NCBI RefSeq assembly: GCF_001544975.2
Contig: NZ_FCOG02000026.1
Location: 29,173 to 93,172 of the forward strand
Source: Caballeronia arationis
GTDB lineage: Bacteria > Pseudomonadota > Gammaproteobacteria > Burkholderiales > Burkholderiaceae
DNA length: 64,000 nucleotides
Reading direction: 5' to 3'
Positions 57,519 through 64,000 of the stretch are shown piece by piece. The position numbers were made by a program, and so were the translations under genes. Position 1 is the stretch's first letter. Each line of letters starts with the position of its first letter. The notes under the pieces were generated by a model, which was not told where the DNA came from, did no database searches, and was given only the letters and a program-made list of their open reading frames with translations.

Positions 57519-58031
57519 TTACTTCACGTCCTTGATCAGCGCGTTCGATTGCGTCGGAGCAGGCGCGCCAGCGGCCATTGCCTGGGTGACGCACTCGTCG
57601 GCGAGACGCGATTCGTCCTTGTCCGAGAACAACATCGCCTTCGTCGGGATCACGACGAGGTCCATGCCCGAAGCGGAGTCGTGGAAGCGGTCGGCGCCGG
57701 TCGTCGTGTCCTGGCGCGGCAGGCGGTAGTCCTTCTGCGCCCAGTTCACGGTCACCACCGCATCGCGCTTCATGTCACCTTTCAGGTAGAAAGCGAGCCC
57801 TTCCTTGCACGACCACTTTTCCGCGCCTTCCGGAATCGGATCGGTCTTCGCAGCGGCTGCCGCAACTGCCGCCGGCTTGCGCTTGATCAGGCGCTTCGCC
57901 GGTGCCGGGCGCTGGGCCGTGGCTTTCTTGGTTGCTGCTGCTTCGGTTGTCGCGGCGAAAGCGTCGGTCGTGACGATGATGCTGGAAGTTGCCAGGGTGC
58001 CGACGATTGCAGCGATCAGAAGTTTGTTCAT
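57519..58031 (-). CDS. Exported MliC-like protein within the prp operon
   Basis: A 170-residue protein with signal peptide (MNKLLIAAIVGTLATSSIIV.., cleavage near DAFAATTEA), an Ala/Lys/Pro-rich linker (about residues 28-62) and a C-terminal domain: EKWSCKEGLAFYLKGDMKRD, VTVNWAQKDYRLPRQDTTTGADRF, GMDLVVIPTKAMLFSD and a second Cys in LADECV. The spacing of Cys, the Y-x-L-P strand and the closing Cys resemble the MliC/PliC C-type lysozyme inhibitor fold, which I infer by eye. It sits between prpC and prpD, 33 bp upstream of prpD, with no obvious metabolic role. Confidence 0.65.
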   Translation of the reverse strand: MNKLLIAAIVGTLATSSIIVTTDAFAATTEAAATKKATAQRPAPAKRLIKRKPAAVAAAAAKTDPIPEGAEKWSCKEGLAFYLKGDMKRDAVVTVNWAQKDYRLPRQDTTTGADRFHDSASGMDLVVIPTKAMLFSDKDESRLADECVTQAMAAGAPAPTQSNALIKDVK

Positions 58032-58117
58032 TGATGAAACCTTTCAAATTCGTGAGTGTTGATGGCGAGCGCCGCGCGGATTGGGCCGATTTCGAACCGG
58101 CCCGAACGCGCAACTCG

Positions 58118-59293
58118 CTATTTTCGCTTATTTAGCGCGATGAACTTCAAATTCTCGGGTCCGGTGTAATTTGCGCTCGGCCGGATGATCTTGTTGTCGA
58201 TGCGCTGCTCGATGATGTGCGCGCTCCAGCCCGCCGTGCGCGAGATCACGAAAAGCGGCGTGAACATCGCGGTCGGCACGCCCATCTGGTGATACGACAC
58301 GGCGCTGAACCAGTCGAGATTCGGGAACATCTTCTTCGCGTCCCACATGACCGACTCCAGCCGCTCGGCGATGTCGAAGAGCTTCATGTCGCCCGCTTCC
58401 TTCGACAATTTCTTCGCTACTTCCTTGATGACCTTGTTGCGCGGATCGGAGATCGTGTACACCGGATGGCCGAAGCCGATCACGACTTCCTTGTTCTCGA
58501 CGCGCTTCTTGATGTCGGCCTCGGCTTCGTCGGCGGATTCGTAGCGCGACTGGATTTCGAACGCGGCTTCGTTCGCGCCGCCGTGCTTCGGCCCGCGCAG
58601 CGCGCCGATCGCGCCCGTGATCGCGGAATAGACGTCCGAGCCCGTGCCCGCGATCACGCGGCCGGTGAACGTCGATGCATTGAATTCATGCTCGGCATAC
58701 AAATTGAGCGACGTGTGCATCGCCTCGACCCACGACTTCGACGGCTCCACGCCATGCAGCAGATGCAGGAAGTGTCCGCCGATCGAATCGTCGTCGGTTT
58801 CGACTTCGATCCGGCGGCCGTTGTGCGAATAGTGGTACCAATAGAGCAGCATCGAGCCGAGCGAGGCCATCAGGCGGTCGGCGATATCCTTCGCGCCCGC
58901 GACGTTGTGGTCGTCTTTCTCGGGCAATACCGTGCCGAGGACGGAAACTCCCGTGCGCATCACGTCCATCGGATGCGCCGATGCCGGAATCCATTCGAGC
59001 GCCGCCTTCAGGTTCGCGGGCAAACCGCGCAGCGCCTTGAGCTTGGTCTTGTACGCTTTCAGTTCCGCGGCGTTCGGCAGCTTGCCGTGCACGAGCAGGT
59101 ACGCGATCTCTTCGAATTCACAGGTAGTCGCGACATCGAGAATGTCGTATCCGCGATAGTGCAGATCATTGCCGGTCTTGCCGACCGTGCACAGCGCCGT
59201 ATTCCCGGCCGTCACGCCCGACAGCGCGACGGACTTCTTCGGCTTGAAACCACCTGCGGCGGCAGGCGCTTCGGTTGTTGCGGTATCGCTCAT
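58118..59293 (-). CDS. prpC: 2-methylcitrate synthase
   Basis: A 391-residue citrate-synthase-family enzyme: [29 protein letters not shown] (short prokaryotic type), [42 protein letters not shown] with catalytic His residues, [16 protein letters not shown] and [30 protein letters not shown] with the catalytic Asp region. It condenses propionyl-CoA with oxaloacetate. AAAGGAGA before ATG 59293 is joined to the hairpin repeat at 59311-59364. Confidence 0.92.
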   Translation of the reverse strand: MSDTATTEAPAAAGGFKPKKSVALSGVTAGNTALCTVGKTGNDLHYRGYDILDVATTCEFEEIAYLLVHGKLPNAAELKAYKTKLKALRGLPANLKAALEWIPASAHPMDVMRTGVSVLGTVLPEKDDHNVAGAKDIADRLMASLGSMLLYWYHYSHNGRRIEVETDDDSIGGHFLHLLHGVEPSKSWVEAMHTSLNLYAEHEFNASTFTGRVIAGTGSDVYSAITGAIGALRGPKHGGANEAAFEIQSRYESADEAEADIKKRVENKEVVIGFGHPVYTISDPRNKVIKEVAKKLSKEAGDMKLFDIAERLESVMWDAKKMFPNLDWFSAVSYHQMGVPTAMFTPLFVISRTAGWSAHIIEQRIDNKIIRPSANYTGPENLKFIALNKRK

Positions 59294-59310
59294 CGCCCCA
59301 AGTCTCCTTT

Positions 59311-59364
59311 GTCGACCAGAGTTATCGCCTTAACGCTTGCTCTGGCCCCATGCAAGATATTTGC
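59311..59364 (-). repeat. Hairpin repeat family, copy 3, abutting the prpC ribosome site
   Basis: The reverse-strand copy of the units at 45269-45376: GCAAATATCTTGCATGGGG, then GCCAGAG / CTCTGGT, ending GTCGAC followed by AAAGGAGA and, 17 bases after the repeat, the prpC ATG. It fills the prpB-prpC gap, starting 16 bases after the prpB stop. Its inner stem is less perfect than in copies 1 and 2. Confidence 0.9.
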
Positions 59365-59380
59365 TTCGGTGTGAAACGCG

Positions 59381-60265
59381 CTACTTGTTCTGGCTGAACA
59401 GTGCGTCGAGCTTCTCCTCGTACGCGTGATAGCCGATGCTCTCGTAAAGTTCGCTACGCGTCTGCATCGTATCGACGACGGCCTTTTGCGTGCCGTCGCG
59501 ACGAATCGACTCGTAGACGTTCTGCGCCGCCTTGTTCATCGCGCGGAACGCGGAAAGCGGATACAACACGATCGAGACATCGACGCTGCGCAATTCGTCG
59601 ACCGTAAAGAGCGGCGTCGAGCCAAATTCGGTGATGTTCGCGAGCACCGGTACCTTCACGGCGTCGACGAACTGCCTGTACATGCCGAGTTCGGTCATCG
59701 CTTCGGGGAAGATCATGTCCGCGCCCGCTTCGACGCACGCCTCCGCTCGCTCGATCGCCGATTGCAGGCCCTCGACCGCGAGCGCATCGGTGCGCGCCAT
59801 GATGACGAACTGGTCGTCGGTGCGCGCGTCGACGGCCGCCTTCACGCGATCGACCATTTCCTGTTGCGTGACGATCGCCTTTCCCGGCCGATGCCCGCAG
59901 CGCTTCGCGCCCACCTGATCCTCGATGTGCATCGCACCCGCGCCCGTCTTGATGAGCGACTTCACCGTGCGCGCGATGTTGAACGCGCTCGGGCCGAAGC
60001 CGGTGTCGACGTCGACGAGCAGCGGCAGGTCGCAGACGTCCGTGATGCGGCGCACGTCGGTGAGGACGTCGTCGAGCGTCGAGATGCCGAGGTCGGGAAG
60101 CCCGAGCGAGCCGGCCGCGACACCCCCGCCCGACAGGTAGATCGCCTTGAATCCGGCGCGTTTCGCGAGCAGCGCGTGATTGGCGTTGATCGCGCCGATC
60201 AGTTGCAGCGGCTTTTCAGCCGCGACGGCGGCGCGGAAGTTCGCGCCCGCGGAAGTGATCGTCAT
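59381..60265 (-). CDS. prpB: Methylisocitrate lyase
   Basis: A 294-residue isocitrate-lyase-family barrel: [56 protein letters not shown] with the catalytic Cys in the KRCGH motif, and [14 protein letters not shown]. It splits 2-methylisocitrate into pyruvate and succinate. GAGGAAGCTGAAC precedes ATG 60265. The start lies 2 bp after the CoA-ester-lyase stop, suggesting co-translation. Confidence 0.92.
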   Translation of the reverse strand: MTITSAGANFRAAVAAEKPLQLIGAINANHALLAKRAGFKAIYLSGGGVAAGSLGLPDLGISTLDDVLTDVRRITDVCDLPLLVDVDTGFGPSAFNIARTVKSLIKTGAGAMHIEDQVGAKRCGHRPGKAIVTQQEMVDRVKAAVDARTDDQFVIMARTDALAVEGLQSAIERAEACVEAGADMIFPEAMTELGMYRQFVDAVKVPVLANITEFGSTPLFTVDELRSVDVSIVLYPLSAFRAMNKAAQNVYESIRRDGTQKAVVDTMQTRSELYESIGYHAYEEKLDALFSQNK

Positions 60266-60267
60266 GT

Positions 60268-61278
60268 TCAGCTTCCTCTCGGTGATTCGTCAGAACCGAA
60301 GAGCGCCCGGGCGCTCTCCGGCATCGCCTGTCCGATGGCCTGCGCGCGGCGCAGCACCGACCAGTAATAGCGATAGCTCGCGCGGTCGTGCAGCGTGTCG
60401 CCGTGACGCGTCGGGCCCCACTGCGCGGCCTGCGCCGCGAGCAGGATCTCGGCGGCGAGATCGATTTCGTCGGCGCGCGGCGCAAAAGCGGCGACGATCG
60501 GCGCGATCTGGTCGGGATGAATGCTCCACATGCGCGTGTAGCCGAATTCGTTGCGCGCGCGGGCCGCATCGTTCGCCACGACGCTCATGTCGCGCACTTC
60601 CGTCGAAACGTTATGCGACGGCACCTTGCCGTGCGCATGGCAGGCCGCCGCGATCTCCAGCTTCGCGCGCCGCACGAGCGGATGATCGAACTGGCCGGGC
60701 GAGCGCATCGCGGTGTCGGGGATCGCACCATTGTGCGCCGATACGAAGTCCATCAGGCCGAAACTCAGCGCTTCGACGCCGGGCAGCGCGGCGAGTTCGA
60801 AAACTTCGGCGAGCGCGCCGTGCGTCTCGATCAGCAGGTGACACGGAATCGGCTTTCCGATGCCTGCTTCACAGCGCGACGCCTCGACGAACGCGACCAT
60901 TTCCGCGGCATCGAAGACGCTGCGGATTTTCGGCAGCGTGATGTAGGCGGGGGCCTTGCTGGCATTGCGCAGGATGATGCGCACGTCGTCGCGCCAGGCG
61001 GGATTGGCGAAATCGTGGATGCGCACGCCCACACGCCCGAAACGGTCTTCCTCGCCGCCGATGAACGACGCCACGAGTTCCGCGTGCGCCGCTTCCTGGC
61101 CGATCTGAGCGCCGTCTTCACAATCGAGCGTGATGTCGAAGACCGGCCCGAGTTGCGCCTGCAACGCGAGCGACTTCTTCATCAGCTTCTCGCTGCCGGC
61201 ATAGTGATCGCACGGCGGCAAGACCGCAGGTTGCACTTCGCCGTCAAACAGCACTTCGGCGGGGGTGAGAGCGCGCAT
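60268..61278 (-). CDS. HpcH/HpaI-family CoA ester lyase (CitE/MCL-like)
   Basis: A 336-residue barrel of the citrate-lyase-beta/malyl-CoA-lyase family: [22 protein letters not shown] (Asp-Glu metal site region), [39 protein letters not shown] (Glu) and [14 protein letters not shown] (Asp). No CitD/CitF partners are present, so a stand-alone malyl-, methylmalyl- or citramalyl-CoA lyase or thioesterase is more likely than citrate lyase. The start is ATG 61278; the frame extends further upstream without similarity. Position between mdh and prpB ties it to C3/C4 acid metabolism. Confidence 0.82.
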   Translation of the reverse strand: MRALTPAEVLFDGEVQPAVLPPCDHYAGSEKLMKKSLALQAQLGPVFDITLDCEDGAQIGQEAAHAELVASFIGGEEDRFGRVGVRIHDFANPAWRDDVRIILRNASKAPAYITLPKIRSVFDAAEMVAFVEASRCEAGIGKPIPCHLLIETHGALAEVFELAALPGVEALSFGLMDFVSAHNGAIPDTAMRSPGQFDHPLVRRAKLEIAAACHAHGKVPSHNVSTEVRDMSVVANDAARARNEFGYTRMWSIHPDQIAPIVAAFAPRADEIDLAAEILLAAQAAQWGPTRHGDTLHDRASYRYYWSVLRRAQAIGQAMPESARALFGSDESPRGS

Positions 61279-61422
61279 CGTCGGCGTCGGGTCGAATTTG
61301 GGAGGTGAAAGGGGCCGATTCGAACGCGCTCGGCGACACCCAAGCGCGCTCGGATCGGCCGCGAACGCCTTTGCAGGCGTTCGCGTAACGCGAAGAGCCG
61401 GCTCGCGGCCCATCAACTGGTC

Positions 61423-62409
61423 TTACTTGCCGAGCAGATGCGCAACACCGTCGCGCTCTTCGAGCAGTTCGTTAAGCGTGCCATCCATCTTCTCGCGCGA
61501 GAACGCATCGATTTCCAGGCCTTCGACGCGCTTGTACTCGCCGTTTTCGCAGGTCACCGGCACGCCGTAGATGATGTTTTCGGGGATGCCGTACGTGCCG
61601 TCCGACGGAATGCCCATCGTGACCCACTTGCCGTTCGTGCCGAGCACCCAGTCATGCACGTGGTCGATCGCAGCGTTGGCCGCCGAAGCCGCCGACGACA
61701 GGCCGCGCGCTTCGATGATCGCCGCGCCGCGCTTGCCGACCGTCGGGATGAACGTGTTGCGGTTCCATTCGTCGTCGTTGATGAGCTTCGTGAGCGATTC
61801 GCCGCCGACCGTCGCGAAACGGAAGTCGGGGTACATCGTCGGCGAGTGGTTGCCCCACACGGCGAGCTTTTCGATCGACGCCACCGGCTTGCCCGACTTG
61901 GCGGCCAGTTGCGACAGCGCGCGGTTGTGGTCGAGGCGCAGCATGGCGGTGAAGTTCTTCTTCGGCAGGTCCGGCGCCGAATTCATCGCAATGTACGCGT
62001 TCGTGTTGGCCGGGTTGCCGACGACCAGCACCTTGATGTCGCGGCTCGCGACTTCGTTGATCGCCTTGCCCTGGACCGTGAAGATTTCCGCATTGGCCGA
62101 CAGCAGGTCCTTGCGCTCCATGCCCTTCGAGCGCGGACGTGCACCGACGAGCAGCGCGACGTCAGCGTCCTTGAACGCGACCTTCGGGTCGTCGGTGATG
62201 ACGACGCCTTCGAGCAGCGGGAAAGCGCAGTCTTCCAGTTCCATCACGACGCCCTTGACCGCGTTCTGCGCTTGCGGCAGGTCGAGCAGTTGAAGGATCA
62301 CCGGCTGGTCTTTGCCGAGCATGTCGCCGTTGGCGATGCGGAACAGCAGCGAGTAGCCGATTTGACCTGCGGCGCCGGTGACGGCAACGCGCTTTGCGGA
62401 CTTAGCCAT
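61423..62409 (-). CDS. mdh: Malate dehydrogenase
   Basis: A 328-residue NAD-dependent malate dehydrogenase of the cytosolic type: [27 protein letters not shown] (Asp for NAD), [19 protein letters not shown] (substrate Arg loop), [22 protein letters not shown] and the catalytic His in [13 protein letters not shown]. It interconverts malate and oxaloacetate for the TCA and methylcitrate cycles. GGAGAGTTCTCA lies upstream of ATG 62409. A predicted promoter about 450 bp upstream implies a long leader. Confidence 0.95.
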   Translation of the reverse strand: MAKSAKRVAVTGAAGQIGYSLLFRIANGDMLGKDQPVILQLLDLPQAQNAVKGVVMELEDCAFPLLEGVVITDDPKVAFKDADVALLVGARPRSKGMERKDLLSANAEIFTVQGKAINEVASRDIKVLVVGNPANTNAYIAMNSAPDLPKKNFTAMLRLDHNRALSQLAAKSGKPVASIEKLAVWGNHSPTMYPDFRFATVGGESLTKLINDDEWNRNTFIPTVGKRGAAIIEARGLSSAASAANAAIDHVHDWVLGTNGKWVTMGIPSDGTYGIPENIIYGVPVTCENGEYKRVEGLEIDAFSREKMDGTLNELLEERDGVAHLLGK

Positions 62410-62859
62410 TGAGAACTCTCCTGGACGGTGCGTGAGACGCTAGGGAAAACGCCATTTTATGCGCGTTACGCGAAGCGTTGATGAAGCATGTCGGTCGTGC
62501 TGCGCGAGATCATGCTTAAACGCCGTTGGGACGCGCTTGTCAAGCGCGGGCCGTCGGGCATTCGAACCGCATGTGGCGCGGCGGCGCGGCTGCCATGCCG
62601 AGAATTTTTCTTCAGAGCGGGAGTCTGCAGTGGCGGGGCGCCGGATCTCGTCGCACAGGAGGCGTTTCGAGGTGACGCTGGACGTTGCAAGGCAATACAC
62701 AGGCAGCGGCGGGCGAATCGAAAGCCGTTCGGCGTGAGGCGAGAAGCGGCGGGACGCTCCTGGTGACCGATTGCGTTGCGCTATCAAATACTGTTCCTGA
62801 TGCGCCCGGCCGACCTTTTCTTCGACCCGCAATGTCCCGCAAACCCTTGCTCGACAAGG
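62410..62859 (-). other. Predicted long mdh leader, no gene recognised
   Basis: About 445 bp separate the predicted start site (near 62853 on the minus strand) from the mdh ATG. Open frames exist on both strands but none has a convincing ribosome site or known protein. The stretch may hold a regulatory RNA structure; I could not define one by eye. Confidence 0.4.
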
Positions 62860-62888
62860 AGTGTAGGATTCGCCGGACATAAAGTCAA
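62860..62888 (-). promoter_or_regulatory. Sigma70-type promoter directed to mdh
   Basis: Minus strand: TTGACT (62888-62883), 17-bp spacer, TACACT (62865-62860). Good consensus with optimal spacing, immediately beside the 20-bp palindrome at 62897-62916. Confidence 0.7.
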
Positions 62889-62896
62889 CAGTATCT

Positions 62897-62916
62897 TATG
62901 TCTTATATAAGACATA
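62897..62916. promoter_or_regulatory. Perfect 20-bp palindrome TATGTCTTATATAAGACATA, candidate GntR operator
   Basis: The palindrome lies 54 bp upstream of the GntR gene and 8 bp upstream of the mdh -35. The ATGTCT..AGACAT form is typical of GntR-family dyads. It is placed to control both divergent transcripts. I recall a GntR-type TCA regulator (SdhR) predicted in Burkholderiales, which would fit. Confidence 0.75.
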
Positions 62917-62970
62917 GGAATCTAAGGGAAAACGCTGGCGCGCCGCGAACCTTTATGATGAAATGCGCGC

Positions 62971-63756
62971 ATGAATTCGAACCCGGCGACGACGAACCCT
63001 CCGAACGGCGCAGGTGCGACGGACGTCGCGCCGGCGCCGTCACCGACGTTCAGCCCGCTCTATCAGCAGATCAAGGCGTTCATCACGCAGGGGCTTGAGT
63101 CCGGCGAATGGAAGCCTGGCGAGATCATCCCAAGCGAGGTCGAACTCGCTGCCCGCTACAAAGTCAGCCAGGGTACGGTGCGCAAGGCGATCGACGAACT
63201 TGCCGCCGACAACCTGCTCGTGCGGCGTCAAGGCAAGGGCACGTTCGTTGCGACGCACAATGAAGACCGCGTCCAGTTCCGCTTCCTGCGCCTGTTGCCC
63301 GACGATGGCGACGTCCATCCCCACGTTAGCCGTCTGCTTGAATGCCGGCGCCTGCGCGCGCCCGCAGAGATCGCGCGCCAGCTGGACCTGAAGCCCGCGG
63401 ACCCGGTCGTTCTTATCAGGCGCCTGTTGCAGTTTGATGGCGAGACCACCGTCTTCGACGAGATCTGGCTGCCGGGCGCGGTGTTTCGCGGCCTGACGGC
63501 TGAACGTCTCGCCGACTACAAGGGCCCGCTCTATGCGATGTTCGAAACGGAGTTCGGCACGCGCATGATTCGTGCGTCGGAGAAGATACGCGCGGTCGCG
63601 GCAGAGGCGGGCGTCGCGGAACTGCTCAAGGTGGCCGAAGGTTTCCCGTTGCTGTCCGTCGAACGCGTGTCCTATACCTATGGCGACCGGCCCGTCGAAG
63701 TGCGCCGCGGATGGTATGTCACGACCGGCTACTACTATCAGAACGACCTGAGCTGA
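62971..63756 (+). CDS. GntR-family regulator (HutC/UTRA subfamily) of TCA-cycle genes
   Basis: A 261-residue regulator. After a Pro/Ala-rich N-terminus (about 25 residues) comes the winged helix (SPLYQQIKAFITQGLESGEW, GEIIPSEVELAARYKVSQGTVRKAIDELAADNLLVRRQGKGTFV) and then a UTRA ligand-binding domain (LIRRLLQFDGETTVFDEIWLPG, GFPLLSVERVSYTYGDRPVEVRRGWYVT). It lies between mdh and sdhC with a palindrome in its promoter, so control of these TCA genes is the natural inference. Confidence 0.85.
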   Translation: MNSNPATTNPPNGAGATDVAPAPSPTFSPLYQQIKAFITQGLESGEWKPGEIIPSEVELAARYKVSQGTVRKAIDELAADNLLVRRQGKGTFVATHNEDRVQFRFLRLLPDDGDVHPHVSRLLECRRLRAPAEIARQLDLKPADPVVLIRRLLQFDGETTVFDEIWLPGAVFRGLTAERLADYKGPLYAMFETEFGTRMIRASEKIRAVAAEAGVAELLKVAEGFPLLSVERVSYTYGDRPVEVRRGWYVTTGYYYQNDLS

Positions 63757-63924
63757 ATGGAATGAGGAAAGGGCTGCGCATCGGACCGCAACCGGTGTGC
63801 GTGCCTCTCGCAAACGCCTTTATTTCGCGGCCTGCAAAGGAATCTTCTGCGGCGTTTCGCTGCAGCGCGATATGAAAAGGCGCTAAAATCGCGGATTAGT
63901 GTGATAACAATGTTGGGGTCTAGC

Positions 63925-64000
63925 ATGGCTGAAGCCGTAAAAAAACCAAGGCCCGAGTTCCGTAACATCGGGATCGGCCAAATCGCGAAGTATCGCTTGC
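63925..64000 (+). CDS. sdhC: Succinate dehydrogenase cytochrome b556 subunit (5' end)
   Basis: The first 25 codons are visible: MAEAVKKPRPEFRNIGIGQI, then AKYRL, running off the right edge. KPRPEFRNIGIGQI is typical of SdhC N-termini just before its first membrane helix. It would anchor complex II in the inner membrane. Placement downstream of a TCA-type GntR regulator and opposite mdh supports the call. Confidence 0.85.
   Translation, partial: MAEAVKKPRPEFRNIGIGQIAKYRL

Noticed and set aside
62440..62880. 146-codon minus-strand ORF in the mdh leader
   Set aside because: Begins upstream of the predicted transcription start, Arg-rich, no ribosome site and no recognisable domain.

Overview
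The window is high-GC betaproteobacterial DNA, most like Burkholderia sensu lato (Paraburkholderia/Caballeronia/Burkholderia). The reasons are the protein families, the reverse-strand mdh - CoA lyase - prpBC - prpD - acnA block beside sdhC, the DUF2844/DUF3443 and DUF2917 families, and long palindromic intergenic repeats whose spurious ORFs I associate with this group. I see no prophage, transposase, tRNA, rRNA or CRISPR array. Genus-level placement is inference from gene content, since no search was possible.

Layout. 1-8.4 kb is a quaternary-amine island: the tail of a probable choline-sulfatase, a choline-binding protein, a porin, a GlxA/CdhR-type regulator, and a carnitine pathway (caiX, cdhC, cdhA, cdhB) interrupted by a 604-bp palindromic repeat. 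A sister copy of 603 bp precedes the porin. 8.3-13.1 kb holds a copper P-type ATPase with a CueR-type promoter, a PaiB-like flavin protein and a DUF1254 lipoprotein. 13.3-22.9 kb holds a giant AsmA-like DUF748 protein, a DHA2 efflux pump, an aminotransferase with an orphan amino-acid-binding protein, a divergent LysR regulator and an orphan LivK-type protein. 23.1-26.1 kb holds a MarR regulator with twin palindromic operators, an SDR, a thiolase and a YciI protein. 26.3-33.1 kb is a LacI-controlled sugar ABC importer with a TIM-barrel isomerase and a Gfo/Idh/MocA dehydrogenase, followed by convergent gndA.

34.9-40.2 kb is mixed: a small GIY-YIG-like protein, a ketopantoate reductase-like protein, a split chromate transporter, a DUF2844/DUF3443 secreted pair whose second gene looks frameshifted, and a thioredoxin-like protein. 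40.3-47.2 kb is a complete four-carbon acid-sugar operon (GntR regulator, ltnD, otnK, otnC, MFS importer, otnI, denD) able in principle to take in both L-threonate and D-erythronate. 47.4-50.3 kb is a DedA-rhodanese fusion overlapping a cyclic-nucleotide-domain/thioredoxin-reductase-like flavoprotein. 50.4-53.2 kb holds a MarR-tautomerase pair, a MocR regulator and a divergent DUF2917 gene. 53.3-62.4 kb is a reverse-strand block for the methylcitrate cycle and the TCA steps it feeds (mdh, CoA lyase, prpB, prpC, MliC-like gene, prpD, acnA). It faces a GntR regulator and sdhC across a perfect 20-bp palindrome.

The most notable unexplained structures are: (1) two ~600-bp imperfect palindromes, each able to fold into one very long hairpin; (2) a ~54-bp hairpin repeat occurring three times, whose copies next to otnI and prpC fill intra-operon gaps and run straight into the Shine-Dalgarno of the next gene; (3) a predicted mdh leader of about 440 nt; (4) a frameshifted DUF3443 lipoprotein with two pepsin-like DTGS motifs; (5) a cNMP-domain flavoprotein lacking both the usual thioredoxin-reductase CxxC and the usual cNMP-binding Arg.
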